Positions 10,534-20,919 of a stretch of 64,000 nucleotides of DNA are shown piece by piece. Below the pieces are notes generated by a model. That model was not told the DNA's origin and did not search any database. It saw only the letters and a list, made by a program, of their open reading frames with translations. The position numbers were made by a program, and so were the translations under genes. The stretch's first letter is position 1, and the number at the start of each line of letters is the position of its first letter. Location of the stretch: the NCBI GenBank assembly GCA_949358305.1, contig OX442314.1, positions 44,710,581-44,774,580 of the forward strand, given 5' to 3'. Source of the DNA: Strigamia acuminata. Its lineage: Eukaryota > Arthropoda > Chilopoda > Geophilomorpha > Linotaeniidae.

Positions 10534-12228
10534 TTACTCGGGGGTTTCTGTCGACTGTGACTCCTCGTTTCCCGACATTTCAGGCCAGCCACCAAATTCA
10601 TTGGCTGCAAGCATAGCCTGCATCATGCTGTGTTGGGCAGCGGCGATTGTTTCCATTGCTGCTTTAGCGGCTTCCACTTTAAGGGGGCAATCCCTTTCAA
10701 AGTGTGCGCCACCGCAGCCCCAGCAACCGCCAACTCTTGGTTTGGTCGCATAGTCTTTGAGCCTATTGCTCGGGACTAGCGCCTTCTCGTTGCCTTCTGC
10801 GGCCTTTGTTGCTGCTATCGCAGCATTTTTAGGCGCAGGGAACAGTGTTCTATTGTTTGGATTTCTCAATCCAAACGGAACAAATTTCGGTTTATCTCCA
10901 CCCGCAGCATTTGGTATTGTTACCATTTGCTGGTTGGATTTTTGAATTGGCGTAACAGTTTCTGTTTTTGCCGCCTCGATGATTGCTGCATTTGTCACAG
11001 TTTCCTGATTTATAATCGCGGCCTCCGTAGCAATGCAAGCTTTCCTGAGCGACGCCCAAGTGTTCTCCAAATTAATGGCATTTGCGACCATGTTCTTGGC
11101 CGCTGGGCGCAGAATTGCCAGCACTTTTTGAATTTGCTGGCTCTCGTGCACAGGAATAGTCAATTGAGCGTATAACTTCTCGAGTCTTATCACCACTTGG
11201 GTGGCAGACTCATGAGACAGTTGCTGTGTTTTAGCAATTTCTGCTAAAAGCAGCGCATCGCTCGGACGAAAATGGGTGATAAATTCATGTTCGAATTCCT
11301 CCCAATTCGTTTTGGCATGAGAAGAGAACCATGTGGCCGCATCTCCTCGGAAAAACTTAAACAAATGCTCAGCAAGCACTTGGTTCAGATAGGGCAAAGC
11401 AAAGCGTAGAGAACGTTTTAAATCAATAAGGAAAGACTTAGCTTTCGTTTTGTCCCCTGCAAACGCTTCAATTCCAATGGATTTGACTCGTTTACTTAGC
11501 TCTACTTCATCCATTGGCCTGGGAGCAGGCATAGCCTGGTCAGTTTTGTGAAGAAACTTTTCTCCCCAAGCCAGAAAAAGAGGATTTCCAGTCGTAGGCG
11601 TTGAGCCTGTGCTGGATCCAGAGTTTGGTGTTGTCACGGTGGGAGAAATCGTGTTTGAGATTGCAGATTGTGCTCTCAAATTCGATTGTCCAGCCGCCAC
11701 CACGCTGTCAACGATAGCTTTTTGACTAGCTATCATCTTCAACAAGCTTTCATTCGATAATTTCGCAGAGTCTAACTCCTGCAAAGCATGAGTTAACCGG
11801 TCGCTAATATCACCGAATTCCGTGCGCGTTTGCGTTAATTGACGCATAGTGCTATCCGATTTGTCTTGGAGTTCCACCAAGTGATCGGCTACTTTCAGAA
11901 GCGTGTCTTCCCACACTTCGTAGGTTGTCATATCATCGATAACTAGATTAAAGACGTTGCAAGTCGTTTCAAGCATCGCTTGATCCAACAATTTAACTTT
12001 AGGGACTGACATATTGTCGTTTGAAGAAGCAATCGAATTGTTATCCGAGTCGTTCAAATCTGAATCCGTTGCGGGTGTGAAAGAATTAGGTGCAGGAGAG
12101 TCCCACGTGGTCTTACCAGTTCTGGTCGCTGGCATTGACACAATGTGACCAAAAGCAGGACCGCAGCTTGCAAGGTGAACAAGTGGAATTAAGTCACGAC
12201 CAATGAGGAGACAGGAGATTAGGCTCAA
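10534..12228 (-). CDS. gag: Gypsy-1 gag (564 aa or slightly shorter)
   Basis: The likely start is the internal methionine of MPATRTGK, about 32 codons into the open frame, because the preceding residues look like leader. The N-terminal 150 residues are acidic with heptad-like spacing. A gag core follows (about 225-400, with FFRGDAATWFSS and WEEFEHEFITHF, the usual Ty3/Gypsy capsid pattern). One CCHC zinc knuckle (CWGCGGAHFERDC) stands at about 502-514, and a short tail overlaps the pol frame. The protein would form the particle and bind the RNA. It is intact. Confidence 0.9.
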   Translation of the reverse strand: MSLISCLLIGRDLIPLVHLASCGPAFGHIVSMPATRTGKTTWDSPAPNSFTPATDSDLNDSDNNSIASSNDNMSVPKVKLLDQAMLETTCNVFNLVIDDMTTYEVWEDTLLKVADHLVELQDKSDSTMRQLTQTRTEFGDISDRLTHALQELDSAKLSNESLLKMIASQKAIVDSVVAAGQSNLRAQSAISNTISPTVTTPNSGSSTGSTPTTGNPLFLAWGEKFLHKTDQAMPAPRPMDEVELSKRVKSIGIEAFAGDKTKAKSFLIDLKRSLRFALPYLNQVLAEHLFKFFRGDAATWFSSHAKTNWEEFEHEFITHFRPSDALLLAEIAKTQQLSHESATQVVIRLEKLYAQLTIPVHESQQIQKVLAILRPAAKNMVANAINLENTWASLRKACIATEAAIINQETVTNAAIIEAAKTETVTPIQKSNQQMVTIPNAAGGDKPKFVPFGLRNPNNRTLFPAPKNAAIAATKAAEGNEKALVPSNRLKDYATKPRVGGCWGCGGAHFERDCPLKVEAAKAAMETIAAAQHSMMQAMLAANEFGGWPEMSGNEESQSTETPE

Positions 12229-14355
12229 GTAGCCATTCTTGGGAGAGGGATTAGTGATGTCACTTCCCCCCCCTGGTTTCCCATTGGTAGAAAAATTAAA
12301 TTAATTCATGGAATTGATTTCCCAGAGTTCCAAGAAAATGTCAAAATTTAAAATTCCAATCATTCTCGAAAATTCCGAGATTTCCACATGTTTTTCTATT
12401 GTTTTCAGGTCGCCATCTTGATTTTTTGACAAAAAATAAAACTTTGACCAATATAAATGCCGAATTTTCTCCATTTCTGAAGAGAAACAACATTTTTTGA
12501 AAGCAAATAGAAATTTGTTTGGAACTAGAAGTTCTGAACCAGATCAAAATGGTCTGATTCCACAAAAACATGACTTTTGTGCTTTTCTAAAAAAGCACGA
12601 AATCATGTCTGTAGAACTTCGAAATTTTCAAACCAGTTAATTTTATCATTGTTGGCAACAAATAACAAAATCAAACCGCGCTAGCGCGCAGACAAACCGA
12701 TTCTTGATGCCTCGCAAGAAGAAACAGAGGAAGAAAGATAAGAAAATAAAAAATAAAAAATTACAAAATACTGGGTGTTTTTTAATCTAAAAGACACTCA
12801 AAAAGTTCCAATTTTTAGCAGAAGGTTTTTCGCAGATATTTACACTACGGGGATATTGTTGCAATCTCTTCTTCTGCCCCAAGAGACCAACAAACGCGCC
12901 CGCTCACCCCTTTCGGAGACTCATTCCAGTCTGCACGAGGCTGCCTTTCGACAGAAACGTGCCTACACTGAGATGTCTGTTCATCCCAATGAAATGGTGT
13001 TTTTTGTGGAACAGTCAGTTGCACTTAAAGTAAAAAGGAAATGCATCTTCTGTCCCTAGTCGCCTTGGGTCCCACCCTTCAGCCGCCATTGTGAAGCCAT
13101 ATCGCCCTCCATTTGACGCTGTATACAACCCGGCATTTGAGGTGATTATTACCGCTGTCAGGTGTGGAGTCCCAAGAAAACCATGAAAATCATAGATAGG
13201 GAAGTTTAGAGAAAAAGTAAAAAATGAAAAAGATGTAAAAACAACTAATTTCCAAATTACAGAGATTGCTCCAGACTGTGGTTCGAGCACAGTCCTTTAA
13301 CAAACTGCAGTAGCCCAGAAATCAAGCAAGAGTGAATAAAATTCAGAAACAAAAGTTACAGGCTAGATTCCCAATCTTTTTTCAAAGCTGGTAGCTACCT
13401 GAACGCACAGATATCGTTCCTACGCCCTAACGAACTCTCTGTACCATTTGAGCACTTCACCATCGGTATCCCCGTACCTCCGGCAGCTCTCCCTGCTGTC
13501 CGTGTCCCAATTTCAGCAACTCTTGGGTTAAATACGTTAACTTGCAGTTGCCTACCAACCAGTACACGGGACAGGGTAGGATTATGACCGATGTGAACCC
13601 GGATGAGCGCCTTGAGCAGCCACAACGCAACCCATAAATTATGAGTCGCAACAAAAATCAAGGCAGTCTTCCCATGTGTGCGGACACTTCGCTGCTACTC
13701 GGGTCCAACTACACGCCAACTCACCGCACGTGACTGTTCCCGCGCCAGCGACCACTAAGCTAGCAACCTGCATCCAAGCGACTAAACGTCCTACAAGAAA
13801 TTTGGTGTCACTCAAAGCTCAGTTCAACATCGCCTCCTCGCCCGGCCCATAATGGAACCAGTGATTGCAGCGTGGCACCTGGAATATGACCGCTTCTCCC
13901 CCGTGGGATTTGGTTTGCTGGTGGCCACCAGCGCGCCTCCTCCACGAATCGAGTTTGAATACGCTGCAGACTGTCCCATTACTTTTACTTGGGCTGCGCA
14001 CCAAGAAATAAAAATAATAAAGAAGGTTTGGAATTATATTCCCCTCCCAACCACTCAGTTTTTTAGGCTAAGCTAGAAAGGAATAGAAGACCGTTGGAAA
14101 GTGTGGCTAGTGTAAGTCCCGGCTTGCCAGTACCCAGGCAAGCTGGACATGCAAAGCCACCAATTTTTGTCTGATCAGGGTCCAATGGTCAGCGATTAGC
14201 GGCCGTTTCGCCTGCTGACCCCCTGTCACAATCATGACCAAGGAAATTTCCCCCTCTAGTTGAAAGAAAAAATTCATTTAATATTGTGCTTCGCACAATC
14301 AGTAAATTAGAATAGTATTCGCAAGAGAATTCAAAATCCTGGACGGGCCCACAAT
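12229..14355. other. Gypsy-1 5' leader between 5' LTR and gag, no gene seen
   Basis: This 2.1-kb stretch separates the primer-binding site from gag. It contains only short open frames with no recognisable domain. It is long for a Gypsy leader, so an unrecognised insertion or a relic coding segment may be present; I could not find flanking duplications. Confidence 0.5.
14334..14351 (-). promoter_or_regulatory. Gypsy-1 candidate primer-binding site
   Basis: On the minus strand TGGGCCCGTCC begins four bases after the 5' LTR. TGG pairs with a tRNA CCA end. The tRNA was not identified. Confidence 0.5.
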
Positions 14356-14978
14356 TGTGAGTGTTCGGACGGACGCCACGTGGTCGGGGGAGAGCCACGG
14401 AGGCGCTGGACGCAACACACACGATAAAACAAACCACGAAATACACGGAGACACAATATAGTTTTAGTTATGGCTTTATTGGATGTCTAGGGGTATGATT
14501 GTAGTGTCCCATAGTGTATTTCCCAAGGCGGCGGTTCCTTCGAACCGCCCCTAATCAGACCGCGTGGCACGGCGGCCATCGGCCGCCATGACACACGAGG
14601 TCGGTAATCGGTTTTGGGCCACGCCGCCGAAGTTACGGTTAACGTCCGGCGGACGTGGCGCAACTGGACGCTCAGGTCCCGGCGGGCGATATCATCGCCA
14701 CGCCGATAGTTTGGGTTATCTCAATAGCCAGTTTTGGAGGCGGTCGCAACACGACCGTTCGCCTTGCTGGTTGATCAACAACTCTCTTGTCCCTACGGGG
14801 ACCAACCACTTCCGGAAGGGCGACTTCCGGGGCCTGATCCTGCTTGACCAAAGGCCCGCAGCTCCACCTGGTTGCGGAGGACCGCAACAGGCTGCGCGAG
14901 ATACGAGAGGCGCTGGAGCTGCGCCAAGTGCATTGCCGTTGCAGTGCAGCGACCCGTGCGCAGGGGCAGCTGGTCACA
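14356..14978 (-). repeat. Gypsy-1 5' LTR
   Basis: By eye it is identical to the copy at 2636-3258, with the same length and no indel. It holds the promoter for the minus-strand element. A long plus-strand open frame crosses it and continues into the host exon behind it; this is antisense to the element. Confidence 0.93.
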
Positions 14979-15439
14979 ATACGCTAGCGGAAATTGAATC
15001 GCAGAAACTAAATTTTCAAAAGGAAAAGTGGGAATTTGAAAAAGAACAAAGAGAGCGGCAATACTTGAGGGAACAAGCAAACGAAAGACTCAAGGAAGAA
15101 AAAGATTCCAAAGAAAAGGAAAAAGATAGACAACTTGCATTAGAAATGAAAAGAATGGAACTTGAGTTTAAGCTAGAGATTGCCAAATTGCAATTTGGAA
15201 ATAACAGATGAATTTAAAACAAGTTGTATAAGTTAAACTTTTACATCTTTATTCGTCTATTAATAAAAATTATTTGTGTAATACATCAGTAAATTTCTTC
15301 TTTCTTTATCTACGTCATCAACAAAATTATTGTCATCAATTTTAATTGTTTCAACATCCCACTCATCTGTCAAAAACATTTTATTATAAAATACAAATAA
15401 AAATACATCATTTTAATCATTATAATAATAAAAAAATTT

Positions 15440-17449
15440 TTTTTACAAAAAACAAAACTACTTTTCCTGGTGGTATGACACAGTCTACAGTTAGGAGTAA
15501 TGAGGCTGGGCTAATGGGAGAAGGACCAATCTTATAGTGTGTCAGAGTATAGTCACAGTAGTGTATTGAATGGTGCTGTAATTATTAATCCATCGAGACA
15601 ACAACAATTGTTGTGCCCGTTGTCATTATTGAATCATTCTAATGACAGAAAGCGATTCCTTATTCGAATCACGGACACAATATTATGTCCGTGTTCTAAT
15701 CATCTGAATTCATCCAAGTTGTCAGTTTTGTCGTGAAATAAGACAAATTTGGCGATGGCCGTTTGAAAAGTAAGTTTTTCTGTCTTCCTTAATTCATTTT
15801 GTGAGCCGCCATCGTCACATTCTTTGAACTTAAATTTTGTAGCCATCAAGTTCGGGGAGGCCAAACCAAACAAAACGAGAATTCAAACTACTTTCCTTTA
15901 TAAGTGTCTACAATTTTTAAAACAGAATTAAATATCACGAACATAAAAAAATGATTCCAGACATCGTTATCGACTGCGCTTTGAAATGGACTAGAAATGG
16001 CGGGCTGAACAAATTCACGATGATCTGATGAGAACCACACTACATTTAATCACCTATTTCGACAAATTATGTAAGTGACACCCGGATGTGTGAATTTATT
16101 TCGCGATTTATTATTAATATATACGGTCTGATTTAGCCTATATTATTCGTGACGAAATTCTGACTGGTGTTTGGTATCCCAGTGGTCATCGCGCGCTGCC
16201 ACAGGCGCGGGTCATTGCACTATTTTAACACGAAGAGCTGAAAATACTTCGCTAACTTTGAGGAAAAAATCGAAATCGTATAAACAGAGAACTAACGTCC
16301 ACACACAGCACTTGAACGTTGGATATTCGAATTGTCACGGTCCGGATCAAATTTTATTGGAAATACACATTTGGTGTTTCTGTGACCAGCTGCCCCTGCA
16401 GTCTGATCACTGCACTGCAACGACAATGCACTTGGAGCAGCTCTCGTGTTTCTCTGGCGCGCCTGTTGCGGTTAATTAAGGAATATCCAACATGGCATTG
16501 CTGTGTGTCACATTTGTTGTAAAAGATGTTTTAATTATTCTAATTGTGTTGCATAGATGCTGATAGAGCTGAAACTGTCCAATGAGAGCACGCTCACAGT
16601 AGCTGCGTGCGAAGAAGTGTGCCAGGTTATGCCGAATCTTCACGAACACGATCGTTCTGGGTGTCATTTTGAACACATCGCCAAGCTGCCACTCGTCGAG
16701 TTCGACCCCGGAGCGAGCATCACGGAAGACGTTGTGAAACAACTGTGTGAAGAAGAGTCTAAGGCCAGGAACACTTTGAGAGTGCTCAGACTGGGCAAAT
16801 CGGACGTCTCGTTCGACTTCTACTATCTGGTATTGAACACATGAAATTTATAGAAGACATGGATTGTCAGCGGACTGTCAGCGGGCTTTCGTCGTCTCGC
16901 GACTTGAAAAAGCAATACAATATCAAGAAAATGAGTTTGATTTTCCAAGACGACAATCACCGTCTCTGGTTACGTGTCCTAAAGTTTGCAGTATCCAAGT
17001 CAATTCGTATATTTTCACCTCCAAAATGTTGCGGACCCTGGCAAAATTTAAGGAGTTGAACACTTTATGATTCCTTTCGACTAGGAATATTTTCGACTTT
17101 TAGCAAAATCGGACTCTTTTCGACCAGGATTGTAGTCGATCAGGATTCTGGTAGAAAATAATCCAGTCGAAATTTATCCAGTCGAAAATAGTACTGTTCT
17201 AAAGGAATCTAGTATGAGCCGTTCTCGTTCATTGAAACACGACACAAACTATGAAAAATGCACTGTATCGCTTGCCAGTTTAATAAAATTGCACTATTAA
17301 ACACTCGATCAACTTATTTGTGAAATATTTGCAAGAAAAAACCTTGGCAAGCACATTAATAATGTCAGTCGACTTAAAAATCAGAATAAATCACGTGCAG
17401 TTTGGTCGTTAGGTGTCAGGCCAGTATGCTTTATGGACTTATTGTGTCA
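15440..17449 (+). repeat. Left arm of a 2-kb inverted duplication
   Basis: The arm matches the reverse complement of 25205-27317 over its length with scattered substitutions and indels; by eye it is roughly nine tenths identical. It carries a minus-strand exon starting MATKFKF at about 15740-15850, a short LTR-like fragment similar to the end of the Gypsy-1 LTR (16381-16480) framed by inverted GTTGGATATTC ends, and a plus-strand leucine-rich fragment. Confidence 0.85.
16557..17070 (+). pseudogene. Leucine-rich-repeat-like gene fragment, left arm
   Basis: A 95-codon open segment preceded by an AG reads as one or two degenerate leucine-rich repeats (LIELKLSN, then LRVLRLGKSD). After a stop, a second segment with the words FIEDMD and KKMSLIFQDD continues in the neighbouring frame. 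The right arm carries the same two segments on the minus strand with different substitutions. I cannot name the family. The stop and the lack of upstream exons suggest a relic. Confidence 0.4.
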
Positions 17450-17454
17450 ATTTA

Positions 17455-17545
17455 TTTGATTGTTTTGCATCTGCAGTTTCATGTTGTCCATGATCCATGA
17501 AACTATCTGTAATGACGATCCAAAGATTTGCATCGACGTGTCAAA
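17455..17545 (+). pseudogene. P2X: Fragment of P2X exon 4 with its intron border
   Basis: About 90 bases match the end of intron 3 and the first 60 bases of exon 4 of the complete P2X gene (31285-31380), including TGATTGTTTTG before the acceptor and the CNDDP / CIDV coding stretch. The acceptor region is altered and a stop interrupts the frame. It abuts the inner end of the left arm, so a P2X copy was probably cut by the rearrangement. Confidence 0.7.
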
Positions 17546-17618
17546 AGTTTAATGAGATTAATGTTTTATTAATGCAACATTTTATTTTACACAGTAGGTT
17601 CTATTTTAAGCAGTTTTA

Positions 17619-18020
17619 TTACGTGCTCATTGGAATGGGATTTTTCGATATACTCGTAATAGTGTCCAAACGGTTGCGTATTTTCTGGAAATGTCTCTTA
17701 AATTCGAGCCCGTTTCCTTTGGAAAGGCGAAAATCGAACAAAATCTCGTCTTGCATCTCGAGAATCGACGCTTTAAAGACGAGTTGAACGTCTCGCCGAT
17801 CCTTAGTTGCAAATGTCACCAATCCGATGGAGTTTCGTTTGAAGGCGTAACTCAACTTGTGCGAAACCTCCTGCAACTTGACGACGGTTTCCTCGATGTT
17901 CGTCGTCACGAAAAACCTTGTCATCCGCTTCACTAATTTCTGCATCGGATTCGGATCGTTCTGGGATTGCGAGTTGGTGTTTGGTTGGCTCAGAAGGATT
18001 AGCGGTAGCCAATCGGACAC
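17619..18020 (-). CDS. Chk1: Checkpoint kinase Chk1, C-terminal exon (KA1 domain)
   Basis: The exon starts after a TTCAG acceptor at 18021 and runs 133 codons to a stop at 17619. The KRMTRFF, TDRRD, LIF/LVFK, ILEMQDEILFDFRLSKG and EFKRHF words match the conserved C-terminal KA1-like regulatory domain of Chk1, the DNA-damage and replication checkpoint serine/threonine kinase of the nucleus. This domain binds the kinase domain and holds it inactive until ATR phosphorylation. A likely AATAAA lies about 50 bases after the stop, so this looks like a genuine gene end. I could not find the preceding exons or the kinase domain: the bases upstream (18021-18140) give only a weak candidate, and the next known feature on that side is an unrelated plus-strand gene. 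It may be a displaced fragment. Confidence 0.85.
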   Translation of the reverse strand: MSDWLPLILLSQPNTNSQSQNDPNPMQKLVKRMTRFFVTTNIEETVVKLQEVSHKLSYAFKRNSIGLVTFATKDRRDVQLVFKASILEMQDEILFDFRLSKGNGLEFKRHFQKIRNRLDTITSISKNPIPMST

Positions 18021-18606
18021 CTGAATATATGGATTCGCAGGTCAGTTTGGGATTAGTGAGTCCGGACCTATAGCAGAAGACTTGGTCCAAAAGAGCTCTT
18101 CAACAGGTACCGGTATGGAAATATCATGTGGTAGGTTTTTATTTTTAATAATAGAAATTTTTGTAGAAATTTTAAAAAATTAATTAATTGCTGTAAATAA
18201 TTGGCGATTTTGGCATTGGCTATACTGTTTTGCCGATAACGGGCTGGCGGTTATGAATTGGCGGTTAATTCTGCACTCTCAAATCACACGATGCAATGTT
18301 GGTTGGCGCTATTTCGCACAAAAAGAAAAATAAATCTTCAAACGCCAAATCGGAAATGATTTTATTATTGGTGGAATATAAAGTTAGAAACACTATTATT
18401 CCGAACATTATTTTATAAATAAATAAAAATTGCACAAACTTATGTCGTAATTACCTCAGAATAACATTAGATCTCTCGATTTTACTATTGTTGCTGGATG
18501 TGAAATTAATGAAGCATTAGTGAAAAGTTATTTCAAACAGTTCTATTTTAAAAACAAAAATTAAACCATATAAAATTGTTTCGTTTATTAGAAACCCAAG
18601 TTAAAA

Positions 18607-19190
18607 ATGGCATACAGAGAAAGCTATAAATGTAATGGCTACCGGTGCTTTTATGCAAAATGTAATTTGCATCCGACATATGTGAGTAAAACGTTTCATG
18701 TCTCACTACCTCGAATTGAGCACCCGCGTACAATTCGACAACTGTGCGGTTTTTACAAATTATTTTTTTCTGCGCGCATCTGCGCAATTTGAGGCCTGCG
18801 CGAAAATTTTAGATAAAAATAACTCTTTTCACACTTTTTATATTTTTCAGGTGTCTAAACTGCAGTTTCGAAATTGGAACTGATCGTTTGTTTCCTAATG
18901 TCGAAATAATAAATGAGGACGAAACGCCGAGTATAAAATTTGACTGCCCTGATTGTAACAAAAAAATCTCAATGGTAATTAATTTTTAAGAGTGTTTTTA
19001 TTTTTTAATTTTTTAATTTTCTTTATTTTTAGAAGTTAAATGATGGAAACTATTTAGAAAACGCTACGTATGACATAGCACAGCTTCAAGCTAGGCCTGA
19101 CAAACACCAATCCAATGCGAAAAGACCTCACTCTAATCAAGACGCTGAGCTTCAAGCTAGGCCAGAAAAAAAAATTAATGATTGTCAAAG
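18607..19190 (+). CDS. Unrecognised small gene with CxxC pairs (exon model tentative)
   Basis: An ATG at 18607 opens a cysteine-containing segment (YKCNGYRCFYAKCNLH). After a T-rich tract, a second segment near 18850-18972 carries CLNCSFE and CPDCNKK, the two CxxC pairs of a possible zinc ribbon, and ends at a GT. A third, after an AG at 19032, holds two copies of LQARP. The splice phase between the first two segments does not fit the most obvious donor, so the join is uncertain. The third segment runs into the minisatellite at 19195. It could be a broken transposon-associated gene. Confidence 0.35.
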
Positions 19191-19194
19191 AATA

Positions 19195-19334
19195 TATTTT
19201 CTAAAAAAAACAAATTATGTTAAGTCTAAAATTATTTTTTTAAAAAAAAATGTTCGTCTAAAAATATTTGGTTAGTCTAAAATTTAAGTTAAAGTTGTTA
19301 AGTCGAAAATATTTTGTTAGTCTAAAATTTAAGT
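19195..19334. repeat. AT-rich minisatellite, left part
   Basis: Imperfect units of about 45 bases built from GTTAAGTCGAAAATATTTTG and TCTAAAATTTAAGTTAAAG. The array continues at 24857, on the other side of Gypsy-2. Confidence 0.7.
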
Positions 19335-19517
19335 TGAAGTGTATGATGGATTTAGATGGATTGAAGGTGTTGGATTGAGAAAGGAACAACTCAGGGTTTG
19401 ACCATCACCTTGGTGGCTATTTGCATAAGTGCATTTATTCTACAGGTACACACAGGTGGCGCTGCAAAGGGCGGCGTCACAAAATGTCAAAATAAGTATG
19501 GAGTACAATACACTCCA
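19335..19517 (-). repeat. Gypsy-2 3' LTR
   Basis: On the plus strand it runs from TGAAGTG to ACTCCA. It matches 24670-24851 with one base change and one extra base. Confidence 0.9.
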
Positions 19518-19644
19518 ACATCCCCTCAATTGTGTGACAGGAGGGAAAACAATTATAATATTGCAGTTGGAATAAAACATGAAATGTAATAATAAACAAT
19601 ACAACAATTGAATTCTGACAAGTAATACATGAATGTAATTTGAG

Positions 19645-20919
19645 TTATTGTGGGAAACCGTAAAATTGGGTTTGCTTGCGGTTTCTCCCAGATCTGCGTC
19701 TGCGTGCTGGTAGAGCAGGAATCGCCGGTGGAGCCAGCGGGCGCAGGACAGGCATCACAACCGGAGCGGGAGCAATGGGTTGGGCTGGAATAACCGCAGT
19801 TGAAGTGGGTGCATGAGCTGGGGCCTGGGTTGCTGTTGTTCGAGCGGCTGGCGTCTGTGCAGTTTGCGGCAAATCTTGTGGCCAAACGAACGGAAAGCTG
19901 CTAGAACTTTCCCCCTCAATTGGGAGCGGGCGCCCAATTATAACACGCTTACGCATTTGGTCCACATGTCTGGACCATTTCACAGCATTGGCAACCTCGA
20001 CCGTGTACGTGGTCGACGAGTTTTTTGCAAAAACGGTGCCTGGAACCCACTTGTCGTCGTGACGGTAGTGTCGAACGTAGACTGGATCGCCAATTTCGAA
20101 ACTTCTCGCTTTGTCCATGATTGTGACGTCGGGCAACAAACGAGGGTTGAGCAGGTGCAACCTGGTGCGCAACTGGCGCTGCAGGAAAATTTCAGCCGGT
20201 GACTTTTGTGTTGTCACGTGCGGGGACGAGCGGTATGAAAACAGGAAACGATTCAAAGCTTCTGCAAGTAAAAGATTTTGTTTGATTAATTTCTCCAACT
20301 GATGCTTGAAGGTCTTGACGAATCCCTCGAACGCTCCATTTGTGGCTGGGTGGTATGGCAGCGAAAACGTGTGTCTGACGCCATTCCCGGCCAAAAATTC
20401 GCGAAAACATGCTGCAGTAAACTGTGGTCCGTTGTCCGAATGCACGTGGATCGGTAAGCCGTGTTGTGCAAACCAGTCCTGGAGAACGGTAATTGTTGCA
20501 GCGGTTGTGGTGGACGACATGGCGCGAACTTCGCACCACTTTGACTTCGCGTCCACGGCCAGTAGAAACGACTTTCCCAAAAATGGCCCAGCAAAATCGA
20601 TGTGGACGCGGCCCCAAACCTCATCCGGTATCGGCCATCGAGTGGTGGACGAGCGAGGAGGAGCTGGGAGTGCCCGTTGGCAGGCGTCGCACGAGCGCAC
20701 GGTGCGTTCGACGTCGTTGTCGATGCCTGGCCACCAAACCGTGGTGCGCGCAAGTGACTTGGTGCGCACAATACCGTAGTGGCCTGCATGCAATTCCGCC
20801 AAAATTGCAGCTTGCAGGCCGACCGGAACCACGATTCTGTCGGACAAAAATAAAACAATAGCTGCATTCAATATCAATAAGGAGAAGTGACTTCTCCTTA
20901 AGTTGAAAAAATAAGTCAT
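19645..20919 (-). CDS. pol: Gypsy-2 pol, 3' part: integrase
   Basis: The first roughly 17 codons belong to the inserted TIR element; pol proper resumes at about 20860. An HHCC zinc domain (HAGHYG ... CDACQR) is followed by the catalytic core with D108 (HIDFAG), D162 (HSDNGPQF) and E198 (GAFEGF). The C-terminal domain follows, then a long A/P/T-rich tail with an RRRRSGRNRKQ basic end. All three catalytic residues are present. The integrase would join element DNA to the host chromosome. Confidence 0.9.
   Translation of the reverse strand: MTYFFNLRRSHFSLLILNAAIVLFLSDRIVVPVGLQAAILAELHAGHYGIVRTKSLARTTVWWPGIDNDVERTVRSCDACQRALPAPPRSSTTRWPIPDEVWGRVHIDFAGPFLGKSFLLAVDAKSKWCEVRAMSSTTTAATITVLQDWFAQHGLPIHVHSDNGPQFTAACFREFLAGNGVRHTFSLPYHPATNGAFEGFVKTFKHQLEKLIKQNLLLAEALNRFLFSYRSSPHVTTQKSPAEIFLQRQLRTRLHLLNPRLLPDVTIMDKARSFEIGDPVYVRHYRHDDKWVPGTVFAKNSSTTYTVEVANAVKWSRHVDQMRKRVIIGRPLPIEGESSSSFPFVWPQDLPQTAQTPAARTTATQAPAHAPTSTAVIPAQPIAPAPVVMPVLRPLAPPAIPALPARRRRSGRNRKQTQFYGFPQ

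Larger units (their letters stand above)
2636..14978 (-). mobile_element. Gypsy-1: full-length Ty3/Gypsy LTR retrotransposon
   Basis: Two 623-base LTRs (2636-3258 and 14356-14978) bound the element, and the ATAC duplication lies at 2632-2635 and 14979-14982. Read on the minus strand the order is 5' LTR, a long leader, gag, pol (protease, reverse transcriptase, RNase H, integrase), an extra ORF, a polypurine tract and the 3' LTR. The LTR copies keep a constant offset of 11720 over their whole length and I saw no difference between them, so insertion was recent. Pol is interrupted by a 1.55-kb non-autonomous element, so this copy cannot make an intact polyprotein by itself. Diverged LTR fragments of the same family occur near 41.7-42.6 kb and 47.4 kb. 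Confidence 0.93.
1790..15211 (+). pseudogene. Host-type lysine-rich, coiled-coil tailed gene, last exon split by Gypsy-1
   Basis: Exons can be read at 1790-1915, 1996-2182, 2258-2314, 2377-2635 and 14983-15211, with GT-AG borders and consistent phase. The first part is basic with regularly spaced tryptophans and looks like a Myb/SANT-type DNA-binding region, but I cannot name the family with certainty. The middle is acidic. The C-terminus is a long charged helix rich in E, K, R and Q, a probable coiled coil, ending at a TGA at 15209, with AATAAA about 50 bases further on. The 12.3-kb retrotransposon sits inside the last exon. The four bases ATAC occur on both sides of it, and with one copy removed the reading frame runs through without a shift, so the gene was intact just before insertion. 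A start codon was not found. It may be a transposon-derived or multi-copy gene rather than a conserved host gene. Confidence 0.6.

Noticed and set aside
16381-16480. A complete Gypsy-1 LTR in the left arm
   Set aside because: Only about 100 bases resemble the LTR end, framed by unrelated inverted tips; it is a fragment at most.
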